From the NCBI GenBank assembly GCA_015179125.1, contig WHVA01000051.1:186001-250000 (forward strand): 64,000 bases of DNA, written 5' to 3'. Shown piece after piece: positions 1 to 8,852 of the stretch. How positions within the stretch are numbered: position 1 is the stretch's first letter; each line of letters opens with the position of its first letter. The translations under genes were made by a program, and so were the position numbers. Source of the DNA: Gautieria morchelliformis (taxonomy: Eukaryota > Basidiomycota > Agaricomycetes > Gomphales > Gomphaceae). Below the pieces are notes generated by a model. It saw only the letters and a list, made by a program, of their open reading frames with translations, was not told where the DNA came from and did no database searches.

Positions 1-1003
1 AGAGGTAGACGCGGTCATTGGCCACGTACCTGTCGCTCGCCGTACATTTCTTGTTTGCATGAAACGTTTGCGTCACTTGATGCTCAATGATTGCATTGTG
101 TGCCGCCATCAGGTTCCATCTTGCCTGATGTGCGAACCGGGCTCCCCCCTTAAACGGGGTGTCCATGGCTATGGGGAGGTCTATCCATGGCATATAGCCG
201 TGGTTCAGCTCAAAGGGCGCAAACCCTGTGGTTGCGCTGATGTTGCTGTTGAGGGCGACCTCAACCATCGGGCATTTTACTGCCCAATCCTTCTGGTCAT
301 CCCTGACGACCGCGCGCAATATCTGTCCAATCGAGCAGTTTGCTCGCTCGGTCGCTCCATCCGTTTGGGGATGGAAGGCAGTCGACATGAGGAGCTTAGT
401 CCCCATGAGTCGCTGTAGTTCACGCCAAAAGATCAACGTGAACTTTGAGTCTCTATCCGAGACGATGGAGTCAGGAACTCCATGGAGTCAAACGATTTCC
501 TTCAGAAACAGCCAGGCTACTCCCTTGGCTGACACGCTCGTCATGGTTGGGACGAGGTGGACGTGCGACGTTAGTCGATCGATGACTACCATTAGGTAGT
601 CACAGTCATTAGATTTGGGCAGGGGCCCCATGAAGTCGATGCCAATCGACTGCCACAGCCTATCCGGAATGGGTAGGCTGTGTAATAAGCCTTTGGGCCG
701 TTGTGGCCCGGTTTTCGTCATCTGGCACTTCGCGCACGATGTGCAGAATGACTCAATGTCTGGGCTCATGCCCGGCCACCAATATGACCTTCGAACGTAG
801 TTCGATGTCTTCAGATGGCCGTAGTGACCGACTATCTGGTGCACTCGATCGATAATTATTTCGATCAGCCTCCTTCCCCCCTGAAGAACAGATCGGGGGA
901 CAGCGATGATGTCTCGTTTGAGCTGATTCTTTGTCCAAATCAGCCCGTCCCGGATTCTGAATCTCAGGTGCACGTCCGGGTGCTCCATGATCTTTAAGAA
1001 CAT
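1..1003 (-). pseudogene. Ty3/Gypsy integrase fragment with one in-frame stop
   Basis: This is the integrase part of a Gypsy polyprotein, which inserts retrotransposon cDNA into the genome. Reading the minus strand from 1003, the HHCC zinc-binding segment appears first (HYGH, then CTSCAKC), followed by the catalytic core. The first Asp lies in GIDFMGPL, the second in VSDRDSKF and the Glu in DGATERAN, so the D,D,E triad is intact. The frame is open to base 1 except for one TGA at 488-490, where the family normally has Arg (KEIV-R-LHG). A CGA to TGA transition would explain it. The fragment runs off the left edge of the window, so its C-terminus and LTR are not visible. There is no RT or RNase H upstream (plus-strand right), so it is truncated at about 1003-1040, next to a Helitron-associated minisatellite. 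Confidence 0.88.
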
Positions 1004-1144
1004 GGTGTCCCTATGGTACGCGTCTTGTAAGATCTTGGACAGGTCTACACCCTATACTTGAGGGACACACTATGCATGGAGGGTATGCTATGCACACTAT
1101 ACTTGGGGACACGCAGACATGTGTAGAGACATTACCCCCTTGAT
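1004..1144. repeat. Short degenerate minisatellite block at left end of Helitron-like unit 1
   Basis: No gene is visible here. From about 1040 to 1135 the sequence consists of degenerate units related to GGGGACACGCTAC with ATGCATGG and CACTATACTTG variants. The same units recur at 4395-4632 and 6903-6990, and in a large expanded form at 8853-10710. In each case the block lies immediately left of a Helitron-like coding remnant. Confidence 0.6.
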
Positions 1145-2641
1145 GTGTTACTTAGAGCTACTTTCAATTGCAACGAGATGAGTTTTACTTATTGGAATTT
1201 CTATGACCCTGTTCAAGAGAGGCAGAAGGCTGATGAGGAGGTTCCAAAGCTGAATGAGGGGCAAAGGTCTGCACATGATCAGATATTATGGTCGGCACTG
1301 GACATAGATGCTCAGGAGAAACCTAATTGACAAATGTTTTTTGTCACTGGCTCAGGTGGTGCTGGGAAATCATTCACATGGAACACCCTAATCCACTCCT
1401 GTAGAGCGGAGAATCTCATTGTGCTTGCTGTAGCCTCATCTGCAATGGCTGCACTTATCCTCACTAATGGTACAACCTCTCACAGCATGCTTGGAATTCC
1501 AATTCCTGTCCATGAGGGCTCTCTCTCCTCCATCAAAAAGAACTCTGACCAGGCTGATATGCTGAGACTGGCCAGGCTCATCATTTGGGATGAGGCTGCA
1601 ATGCAGCATCGCCATGCCATAGAGGCCATTGACAGGACACTGAGGGATTTCCTTGACCAGCCTGACCGACCCTTTGGTGGCATCACGGTTGCCTTTGGAG
1701 GTGACTTTCAGCAGACTCTCCCAATTGTCCCCAAAGGCTCCAAGGAGGATATCATGGGAGCTACCCTTCAGAAGTCTTATCTGTGGCCAAAGATCAAGGT
1801 CCTCCATCTGACAGAGAACATGCGGGTGAGAAATGACCCTGACAGAGCCAGGTTTGCAGAATGGCTGCAGAATGTGGGTCAGGGAAAGGATCTCCCACTA
1901 GATCATACCTTCTCACTCCCTCAACACATGGTTTGTGGCCCTGGAATTGCAGAGCTGATCCAGGAAATATACCCTGGCATTGGCAACGCAGTCCCTGCCC
2001 AGGACAATTATTTCTTGGAGCCGGCCATCCTCTGTCCCAGAAATACTGAGGTCAATGAGATCAATTCCATGGTGTTGAGGCAGTTTCCAGGTGATGCGCA
2101 GGTCTTCCACTGTGCAGATTCTGTCAAGGAAACCGATTTTGCAGAGCAGTATCCTGTGGAGTATCTGAATTCCATAGAGATGGGCAGTCTTCCTCCTGCT
2201 CACTTGAAAGTCAAGCCTGGAGTGCCTCTGATGATGTTGCGCATTTTGGATAAGAAGCAAGGACTATGCAATGGGACAAGGTTGTGGTTGGTGAGGATGA
2301 GGAATAGAGTGTTGGAGGTCAGGATCATCTCAGGTCCACGTGCAGGAAATACTGCTTTCATCCCCAGGATCACTATTTCACCATCAGAGGGAGAATCACC
2401 ATTTGTGCTGCAGAGGAGACAGTTTCCAGTGCGTGTGGCATTTGCAATGACCATCAACAAGTCTCAGGGACAGTCTTTGGGTACAGTTGGGCTGGACATG
2501 AGATATCCAGTGTTTGGACATGGTCAGTTGTATGTTGGTGTTTCAAGGGGAACAAGCTGGAACAAAGTGAAGGTCTTGCTTGAGGAGGGTTTGAACACAA
2601 CCAACATTGTATATAAAGATGTATTACTTAGAGCTCCTTGA
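1145..2641 (+). pseudogene. PIF1-like helicase of a Helitron, interrupted by one TGA
   Basis: A 5'-3' superfamily 1 DNA helicase of the PIF1 type, the helicase half of Helitron RepHel proteins. After the in-frame TGA at 1328-1330 the frame runs unbroken from 1331 to 2641. It contains Walker A (GSGGAGKSF), Walker B (IIWDEAAM), GDFQQTLPI, LTENMRV, TINKSQGQS and YVGVSRGTSW, so all core motifs survive. The 61 codons before the TGA are in the same frame and read into the helicase, so the stop is a point mutation rather than a gene boundary. Neither a Rep endonuclease nor an N-terminal Helitron-like domain is present, so the ORF is 5'-truncated. The first codon shown is GTG and the true start is lost. 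A partial copy of the same gene lies at 7480-7861. Confidence 0.88.
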
Positions 2642-2795
2642 TTTCTGATATCTACTTGATGCAAATTGATTACTTTGATTTTCTCAATGCACTTGACCTT
2701 ACTGATATGTTAGACTTACTGATGCGTTAGACTTACTGATGCATTAGACTTACTGATGTGTTTGACCTTACCGAGGCATTTGACCTACACCTCCA
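2642..2795 (+). repeat. Short tandem repeats of TTGACCTTACTGATG type
   Basis: Directly after the helicase stop are about five imperfect copies of a 17-18 bp unit resembling GACTTACTGATGCATTA, with ACTTGACC variants. Matching but shorter runs lie at 11060-11135 (unit 3) and about 7585-7610 (unit 2), placing this block at a fixed position between helicase and terminal hairpin. No coding potential is seen. Confidence 0.6.
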
Positions 2796-2818
2796 GCGAA
2801 GCGCGGGTATCCACCTAG
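2792..2818 (+). other. Helitron-type 3' hairpin and CTAG, unit 1
   Basis: A GC-rich palindromic core (GCGAAGCGC) is followed about 10 nt later by CTAG and then T. This is the layout expected of a Helitron 3' end, inserted between A and T. The unit 1 copy has lost one base of the stem relative to unit 3. The assignment rests on the motif and the upstream helicase; the conserved sequence beyond CTAG argues for caution. Confidence 0.5.
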
Positions 2819-3300
2819 TCAATAGTATAAAGTTCTAGGGGGGCGGTTGTGGGCCTCACTATAAAACAGCATGCGCTGCTGACATAATACTGACATAATC
2901 CTGACTAAGACGCAAACAAACCACGCAACTTTCTACTATGGCGGAGTTTGAATGCGAGCGGCGCAGCCGCGAGCGACCAGTCAGTGTTCCTGGCCACATG
3001 TCCGGTTCGCGTCCAACGTTGCTGCGCACCCGCACCCACCTTCCCTCGACCCTCCTGCTGCCATTTCCTCTGGTCCAACTGGCAACCTCTGGCTCTCCTG
3101 ACCACTGTCTCTGTGCCTGCTGGATCTGTCTGTCTGCTGCTGGCTCTCTGTCTATGCTGCTGGCTCTCTGTCTGTTGCTGGATGTCTCTCTGTCTGGCTC
3201 TCTCTGTGTCTGCTACTAGCTTTCTCTGTGTGGCTCTTTCTGTGTCTCTTACTGGGGCTCTCTGTCTCTCTACAGTCCCCTCAGGTAAATATTGTTAATA
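2819..3300 (+). repeat. Unit spacer and CT-rich 20-24 bp repeats
   Basis: No gene. The spacer includes a GGCGGTTGTGGGC motif, a GAGCGGCGCAGCCGC block and a TGCTGCTGGATCTCTGTGTC-like tandem repeat at about 3100-3270. The same three parts occur at 7980-8340 (shorter) and 11190-11640. The open frames across the CT-rich part are low-complexity Leu/Cys/Ser strings caused by the repeat and are not annotated as genes. Confidence 0.65.
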
Positions 3301-4090
3301 TTTTCTTCTTTTTTTTTTGACTTCTTTTCACCCTAGGCTGCTCCTCTCATTGCCTCCCACCTTTCTTGATGGTCATTACTGGCTCTGGTGTGTTTTTCCT
3401 ATCATATCTATCATTTCCTCCAATAATTTTCGCTTTTTTATCCTCTTTTTGTCTTCTTTTCAGCCCTCTCTCTCAATGCCTCCCACCTTGCCTGTCTGAT
3501 ATTGCTGCATCTGGTGTGTCTTGCTATCATGTGTTTTGATATTTATTAGAATCAGCTTCTCTCCATGGTAAATATTGCTATTTCTTGCTGTAATTTTCGC
3601 TTTTTTACTCTCTGTTTGACTTCTTTTCAGCTTAGGTTGCTCCTCTCATTGCCTCCACCTTTCTTGGTCATCACTACTGCCTCCTGTGTGCTCTGTCCTT
3701 ATCATATCTGTCATTTCTTCCCCTAATTTTCGCTTTTTTATCCTCTTTTTGCCATCTTTTCAGCCCAGGTTCCTCCTCTCAGTGTTTCCCACCTTTCCTG
3801 TCTGCCATTGCTGCATCTGGTGTGTGTCCTGCTATCATATTTGTGTTGTTTTGACATTTATTAGGATCAGATTCTCTCCATGGTATTTCTTCCAACATTT
3901 TCGCTTTTTTAACCACTTTTTTATTTCTTTTCAGCCTAAGCTGCTCCTCTTATTGCCTCCCACCTTTCTTGATCATTACCACTGCCTCTGGTCTGTGTCA
4001 TGTCCTGCAATAATTTTTCACTTTTTTATCCTCTTTTTTTTTTTTTTTTTTTTTTTCTAGCGCAGGTTCAGAGCTCCCACCATTCCTGTG
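3300..4090 (+). repeat. Exon/intron-like tandem repeat array, copy 1
   Basis: About six monomers, spaced alternately near 130 and 169 bp, so the higher-order period is about 300 bp. Each monomer has a polypyrimidine tract ending TTCTTTTCAGCC, a conserved 60-70 nt block (CTCCTCTCATTGCCTCCCACC core) and then GGTGTGT, which resembles a 5' splice site. The longer monomers also carry a TTTATTAGGATCAG block and CATGGTAAATATTG. A poly(T) run of more than 20 bases lies at about 4030-4055. A second, longer array of the same family lies at 11650-12980. Confidence 0.7.
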
Positions 4091-4394
4091 TGTCATGGCT
4101 GCAAGTGGTATGTTTCTTGCTCTCATATCTGCTCCTTTTTTGATATTTATTAGGATCAGTTTCTCTTTTTTTTAATTGTTATGTATTATTATTATTATTA
4201 TTATTTTTTACGTATATATATACTGTATATTTGTCAAAATAGATATGAAAAAATTTCTTTGACTTTGCTAAAAATTAATGACAACAGGCTCTGCTTGCAA
4301 AAGATAACTCTATTGCTCTATTATCCATTGTAAACCCTCTGACATTTATTGATTTTCTCTGCACCTACAATAAGTTCACTTTTAGGCTCTTAGA
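4091..4394. other. AT-rich tail of unit 1, no gene
   Basis: AT-rich sequence with an ATT microsatellite at about 4185-4206 and the block TTTGCTAAAAATTAATGACAACA. The latter matches the units at 8570-8790 in Helitron-like unit 2. No open frame of note is visible. Confidence 0.55.
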
Positions 4395-4632
4395 GTTATG
4401 CTACATATGGGGACATACTACAAACAAGGGACATGCTATGCACACTATACTTGGGTGACATGCTACACTCAGGGGACATGCTATGCATGGGGGATACGCT
4501 ACACATGGGGACATGCTACACACAAGGGACATAATATATGATATACTTGGGAGACACACTACAAATGGGGGACACTTTACACATGGGGAACACACTACAC
4601 ATGGGGAGCATGCTACACTTGGGGGACATGGT
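4395..4632 (+). repeat. Minisatellite block interrupted by solo LTRs
   Basis: Degenerate 15-18 bp units of GGGGACATGCTACACA type. Family-A LTR A1 inserted at 4632/4633. The repeat resumes as a short remnant at 6212-6232 and again at 6903-6990 after LTR C1, so all three stretches were originally one block. Confidence 0.7.
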
Positions 4633-6211
4633 TGTCAAGATTGGTTTTTAGGCGTTAGTATCATGAATTAGTGAACACATCGAATGCCCGAATAGCTTGT
4701 GCGAATAAGTATGCCGTTCGGCGAATAGGTGAACCAATGAATGTTCATAAGATAAGAGGGTTGCCCGAACAGGGCTCGCCCTATCTACAGTCGTAGCAAA
4801 ATGGCCCGTGGCACTTGACGATATAACGTACGAGGTGTCACAGTGTTACGATACGATCCATCGTAAGGTTGACCGAGGTCAGGAGCGAAACCCAAGGTAC
4901 AGTCCGAGGTTACGGGGCGAGATGGGGAAGTCAGAGGGGGACTAGGCTTCAGCTTATGTGCTGCGCCGACCCTACGCACGAGTCCCAACTTCGGAGGCAA
5001 ACGAATAAGAGGCGAGGTTTGGCTTAAGAGGCGAGGCTTAGAAACTAACTAAGGATCGAAGTTATACGATAGTTGATTTTCAGACTGAGGAGTAGGAATG
5101 CATACAGGGGGGTTTATATACGGGGCGAGGGTATGAGTCAGGGGCAAACATATTAGTGGAGATCAGGGCGAGGTCAGGGCGAGGTAATATATGAATGATG
5201 TGTGATGGAGCGGAATCAGTAACTAAGGGGATACGGGCATGGGATCAAGGTCGGATATGAGCTCTAGCTCTAGCTCGGGCTCGGGCGCAGGATAAGAATC
5301 ATATGTACTCGGGCACGAGTATTACAAGGCTCGGGCTCGGAAGAAAGTTATACCGGTAAGTAACCGGCCAAAGGCCAGGTTCTTATACACGGAAGGGCTG
5401 TCTAAGTAGCGACAATCCCTTCGCCGGCGAAGGTGCTCTTTGGAGCCCTTCGCCAACAGCACAGAAAATAGTTCAAAGGCTAAGGTAACGAAGATGAAGT
5501 ATGAGAACTCACCAGTGATGCCTAAGTCCTCTGCTGGTCGAAGATAGAAATCTCCAAGAGAAGGCTTAAGATGATGATCACAGCGAGGTCAAGTTTGCAC
5601 AAGATGGACGACATATGATAATTGAACTGGAGAATATACATGCGAATGTAAACTACTTATATCGAATGCTCACAAGGTATTAGCGAATAGGAAAGAGGCC
5701 GTCGTGAGTCAGGGTCGGATAGGGGTGCGCAGTCATGATACTAAGTAGATGGAATAAACATACAATAGAGTGAGGGAAGAATGCGAACATGAAACGACGG
5801 AGAATAAAGGTGGCGAAGGCACTTATGGACAAAACCATGTCTTGGGACCCGCATACATGCTACCCTGCACGGACTCTTCGTCTACTGGGTTGATCCCGCA
5901 CGACCTATGGAAGGGACGTCCTGCGAACACACTTTGGCCATACGAACACCCAAAGGGATTGGATTAAGAAGATGATGGGGTTAATGATGAACCATCATGC
6001 CGGGTGAATGGTATCGATCATATTTGATGGCGTGCCTGCTGGCGAAATGCGCGAGCAGCGAATAGCGGTTCGGAGAATGGGGCAAACAGCGGGTAGAGTG
6101 GACGTAGAGGGGGAGTGGTTGGTGGGTGCGGCGAACTCTGGCGAAGATGCTAGGGAGTGACGAGAGGGAACATAGAGACAGTGGGGTAAGAGAAATAGAC
6201 AGGTCATGACA
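4633..6211 (+). repeat. Solo LTR-like element, family A, copy A1 (TSD ATGGT)
   Basis: It begins TGTCAAGATTGG and ends GTCATGACA, flanked by the 5-bp direct repeat ATGGT (4628-4632 and 6212-6216). A family-B LTR (4844-5387) with its own duplication is nested inside; removing it leaves about 1.03 kb. The sequence is rich in GCGAA-type words. Four copies of the family occur in the window and none has an internal coding region. TG/CA ends and 5-bp duplications fit a solo LTR. The 8-bp near-perfect inverted ends (TGTCAAGA/TGTCATGA) mean a non-autonomous TIR element cannot be fully excluded. Confidence 0.8.
4844..5387 (-). repeat. Solo LTR, family B, copy B1, nested in A1
   Basis: Reverse-complement copy of the 58344-58876 LTR. 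It begins TGTTACGATACG and ends GGCCAGGTTCTTATA, where the other copy has TTACA, so the terminal CA is lost to a C-to-T change. Flanking duplication is CACAG (4839-4843) and CACGG (5388-5392). The uninterrupted A copies read GTGTCACGGAAGG or GTGTCATGGAAGG here, which confirms the insertion site. The frame reading GLVRRVGAAHKLKPS is present in both B copies and belongs to the LTR, not to a gene. Confidence 0.85.
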
Positions 6212-6232
6212 ATGGTATGCATGGTGACATGC

Positions 6233-6902
6233 TGTTACATATCAAGATTTTCGCAAGTCGGAACTAGAAAGGACAACGGCTTCAACTTATATGTTGCACC
6301 CCCAATGAACTATCGTCCTAAGTATTTCGGATCCCAAGTTGGAAGTTGGAATGTATCGAACTAAACAGAAGTCGGAACTTGAGTCAGAAACTGAGTTGGA
6401 AGGTGGAAGGCGGGAGGCAGAGAGACAGAGGTCTTGCAAAACTCGCTGTGCTAAGAACAGGAGATAGAGCGAAGGAAATCACATATTGAAGGCAATTATA
6501 TGATTGCAGAATAACGAGCATACATGAGTGGCTTTTATACAAAGAGCTGAGACAACATGTAATGGTGTAGTACTAAGCAAATTCTGGAGAGAGTGGAAGT
6601 CGGATAGACATATGGGATAATTAACTAATTGGGAACAAGGGGACTACAAGGGGGGTGCAGGGTAGGGTAGAACAATGGCAAAAGAACAAGGGGTCGGAAA
6701 GTATATCTGACATAAAGAAACAACGAGACTCCAAAGGGGCTGGACACATGGTCTTGCCGTGCTGTGAGGTGAGTCCGGTGGGTCCAAGTAATAGAGTCGA
6801 AAGAACAAAGGAATAAAACAATGGGCAGAATGTCGGAATTATCAGAGGGTCGGAGTGTGAGTGGAGCTGAGTGTCGGAAGTCAGAAATGCATGGTGGTAA
6901 CA
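6233..6902 (-). repeat. Solo LTR, family C (relative of E1 LTR), TSD CATGC
   Basis: A 670-bp element beginning TGTTACATATC and ending GGTGGTAACA, with the direct repeat CATGC at 6228-6232 and 6903-6907. Read in reverse it follows the E1 LTR (13673-14333 and 20938-21598) along its length: the GTCGGAACT..AAAGGAC block, the AATGAACTATCGTCCTA block, the TTTATACAAAGAGC TATA region and the AACAAGGGG tract. It is therefore a solo LTR left by recombination of an E1-like Gypsy element in minus orientation. Confidence 0.85.
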
Positions 6903-7479
6903 CATGCTATGCACACTATACTTGCAGGACACACTACACTCCAGGAACACATGCCATACATAGGGACATGCTACCCATGAGGGGCACATGTAAGGGCAAC
7001 CCTGGCTAGTTGTGGAGATCACACTACCACACAACTGACAAGGGGAAATCCAAAGTCTGTATAAATGAATAAGGTATACAAGAGAGGGGATTCTCACCTG
7101 ACAAGGGGAAATCCAAAGAGAAAAGTCTAAGGACCCCGATGTCAGCGAGCCCGTGTTATACTACGCTGCGCAGCCAGGGACAACACTTGGCACCCGCCAT
7201 CAGCCCTGCATCTCCCTGACCTCCCTGACCCTTGATGCCACCCATTATGCGAGTCGCTTGATTTCCAACACTGTTCCGAGAGTGGAAGTCGGAAATTGGA
7301 GTGGAATTGGCAAGGCGAACAGAACTGGTGGAAGTTCTCCCATAAGCGGAATCAATTCCGAAAGCGGAGGCGGAGATGGAATTGGAAACGGAAGCGGAGT
7401 CGGAAATGGAGTCAGAACTGGGTGTGGTGTCGGAACTGGAAATGGAAAACAGGGTGTCCCCTGACAGCACACAGACATG
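6903..7479. other. Minisatellite remnant and CGGAA-rich stretch, no gene
   Basis: 6903-6990 is the right part of the minisatellite interrupted by LTRs A1 and C1. 7030-7110 contains a duplicated GACAAGGGGAAATCCAAAG. 7265-7460 is strikingly rich in CGGAA words, the complement of the TTCCG words of E1, and is probably decayed E1-type LTR or leader sequence. The open frames here are low complexity on both strands and I do not call a gene. Confidence 0.45.
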
Positions 7480-7861
7480 GGAGAAATGGGTGGAGACATT
7501 ACTTACCCTGATGCATTACTTAGAGCTACTTTCAATTGTGATAAGATGTGTCTTACTTATCTGAATAATTTTACTTATCCCAAGTTTTATTTACCCAATG
7601 TGTTTGACCTAACCACGGGTATCCTCCCTAGCAGTGGTCCCAGTGCATTCACATCCAATGGGTCCCCGGCAGTCCCTACCCAGCACTGTGCCACATCCTG
7701 GTGTGCAGCACAGGGCCATGGTAGGAATTGACTTGCAATATACAGTATTTTCACATGGACAGTTTTATGTTGCACTAATTGTAACAGAGTCCATGTTCTT
7801 AAGGGAAGGGAACACAACATCTAATATTGTATACAAACAGGTGCTGCTAAAGCCTGATTAA
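7480..7861 (+). pseudogene. Internally deleted PIF1 helicase, Helitron-like unit 2
   Basis: The left part (about 7500-7600) matches the sequence that precedes the helicase at 1130-1200 (TTACTTAGAGCTACTTTCAA). The right part encodes the helicase C-terminus, VGIDLQYTVFSHGQFYVA followed by NTTSNIVYKQVLLKPD. Compare VGLDMRYPVFGHGQLYVG and NTTNIVYKDVLLRAP in unit 1. The Walker motifs and everything between are deleted and the residual frames are shifted. It is a non-autonomous derivative and cannot encode a helicase. Confidence 0.75.
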
Positions 7862-7939
7862 ATATGTAGTTTCATTTCACCAAATAATTCTGTAATACTA
7901 TTGACTACCCCTGTGTGATGTTAACCTTACTTAACTAAC

Positions 7940-7968
7940 CCGGTGTGAAGCACAGGTCTATTGGCTAG
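7940..7968 (+). other. Helitron-type hairpin and CTAG, unit 2
   Basis: TGTG-AAG-CACA can pair as a 4-bp stem and CTAG-T follows at 7965-7968. The unit 3 version is CGCG-AAG-CGCG. The stem is preserved although two of its base pairs differ. Confidence 0.45.
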
Positions 7969-8340
7969 TCATCTAAGAGTGAAACACGGGGGGTGGGTGG
8001 TTGTGGGCATGCTGACTCAAATAATATTATGTAAAAATTATGTCAGTGGAGCGAGCGGCGCAGCCGCAAGCCCTAGGCCCCTGGCCCAGGCCAGACCATT
8101 GACGCTGCGCAGCAGCATCCCAGGTCACGTGACCGGTTTGCGTTCGTCGCGACCATACGCGAGGGTGGTCTGTGCACGACCCTTCGCTCAGTATAAAGAG
8201 AGCAATGCTGCAGCACCGCACTCCCCACTGGTGTCTTCCTGTGTTCTGGCTGTACTGGTGGGCTTACTATTGCTTTGGCTGGGCTCTGGGTGTCTTTGTG
8301 TGTCTCTGGGCTTCTCTGGGCTTCTCTGCCTTTGGCTGTG
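7969..8340 (+). other. Unit 2 spacer with short low-complexity frame, no gene
   Basis: It contains the GAGCGGCGCAGCCGC block shared with units 1 and 3 and a GCTGGGCTCTGGGTGTC-like stretch. The open frame near 7961-8341 is not conserved in the other units and shows no recognised domain. I see no gene. Confidence 0.45.
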
Positions 8341-8852
8341 AAGTGACACCAGCTTCTGCTTCAATGGCCTGTATATTTTTTCAATGTTTTTTTCGCAAAT
8401 AGCTATCAATAAACCTAACTTGCTAACCTTAACAATAGCCAACTTACATATCCTGTACATTTTTCGATATTTTTTCGCAAATAGACATCAATAAATCTAA
8501 TTGGCACCTTAACTATCCTGTAAATTTTTTTGACATTTTTTCTCAAATGGATATCAATAACTTATACTGACTTTGCTCAAGTTGATAACAACTTCTGTTT
8601 TAATGTAGTGTGTTTGTTTTTATCTTTTTTTGAAAAATAAATATAGATATCAATGAATTATCCTGACTTTGCTAAAATTAATACCAGCTTCAGGGTAAAT
8701 GTACTGTACATTTTTTTGACATTTTTCAAAAGGTAGATATCAATAAATTATCCAGGCTTTGCTAAAATTAATGACAACAGCTGCTTAAATGTGGTTTCTT
8801 TTGCTATTTTATTTATGTCTATATAAATAGATACTGATACATGTCCCTGATA
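8341..8852 (+). repeat. AT-rich 80-90 bp tandem repeats
   Basis: About five imperfect copies, each with a TTTTTTGACATTTTTT-like tract, CAAATAGATATCAATAAAT, then CCTGACTTTGCTAAAATTA and GACAACAGC. The last block also occurs at 4255-4285 in unit 1. Noncoding. Confidence 0.65.

Larger units (their letters stand above)
1040..4400 (+). mobile_element. Helitron-like unit 1
   Basis: A composite repeat unit. In order it holds a minisatellite block, a PIF1-type helicase, short TTGACCTTACTGATG-type tandem repeats, a small GC hairpin followed by CTAG, a GCGGCGCAGCCGC-containing spacer, a CT-rich microsatellite-like stretch and an array of exon/intron-like repeats. The same order is found in units 2 and 3. 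Helitrons are rolling-circle transposons that carry a RepHel protein and end in a hairpin plus CTRR. The helicase and the hairpin-CTAG support that assignment, but no Rep nuclease domain is present. Homology between units continues past the CTAG, so the true transposon end is uncertain. Confidence 0.6.
7480..8852 (+). mobile_element. Helitron-like unit 2 (deletion derivative)
   Basis: It has the same order of parts as unit 1 but is shorter: deleted helicase, hairpin plus CTAG at 7940-7968, a GGTGGTTGTGGGC spacer, a GAGCGGCGCAGCCGC block at 8050, and an array of 80-90 bp AT-rich units. It ends where the large 17-bp minisatellite begins. Confidence 0.55.

Noticed and set aside
2938..3298. Leu/Cys/Ser-rich ORFs resembling signal peptides or membrane proteins (also 11290-11699)
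   Set aside because: They follow the 20-24 bp CT-rich tandem repeat and differ between the two copies; composition is dictated by the repeat.
4785..5000. ORF with GLVRRVGAAHKLKPS, also at 58726-58959
   Set aside because: Present in both family-B LTRs at the same place, so it is LTR sequence rather than an independent gene.
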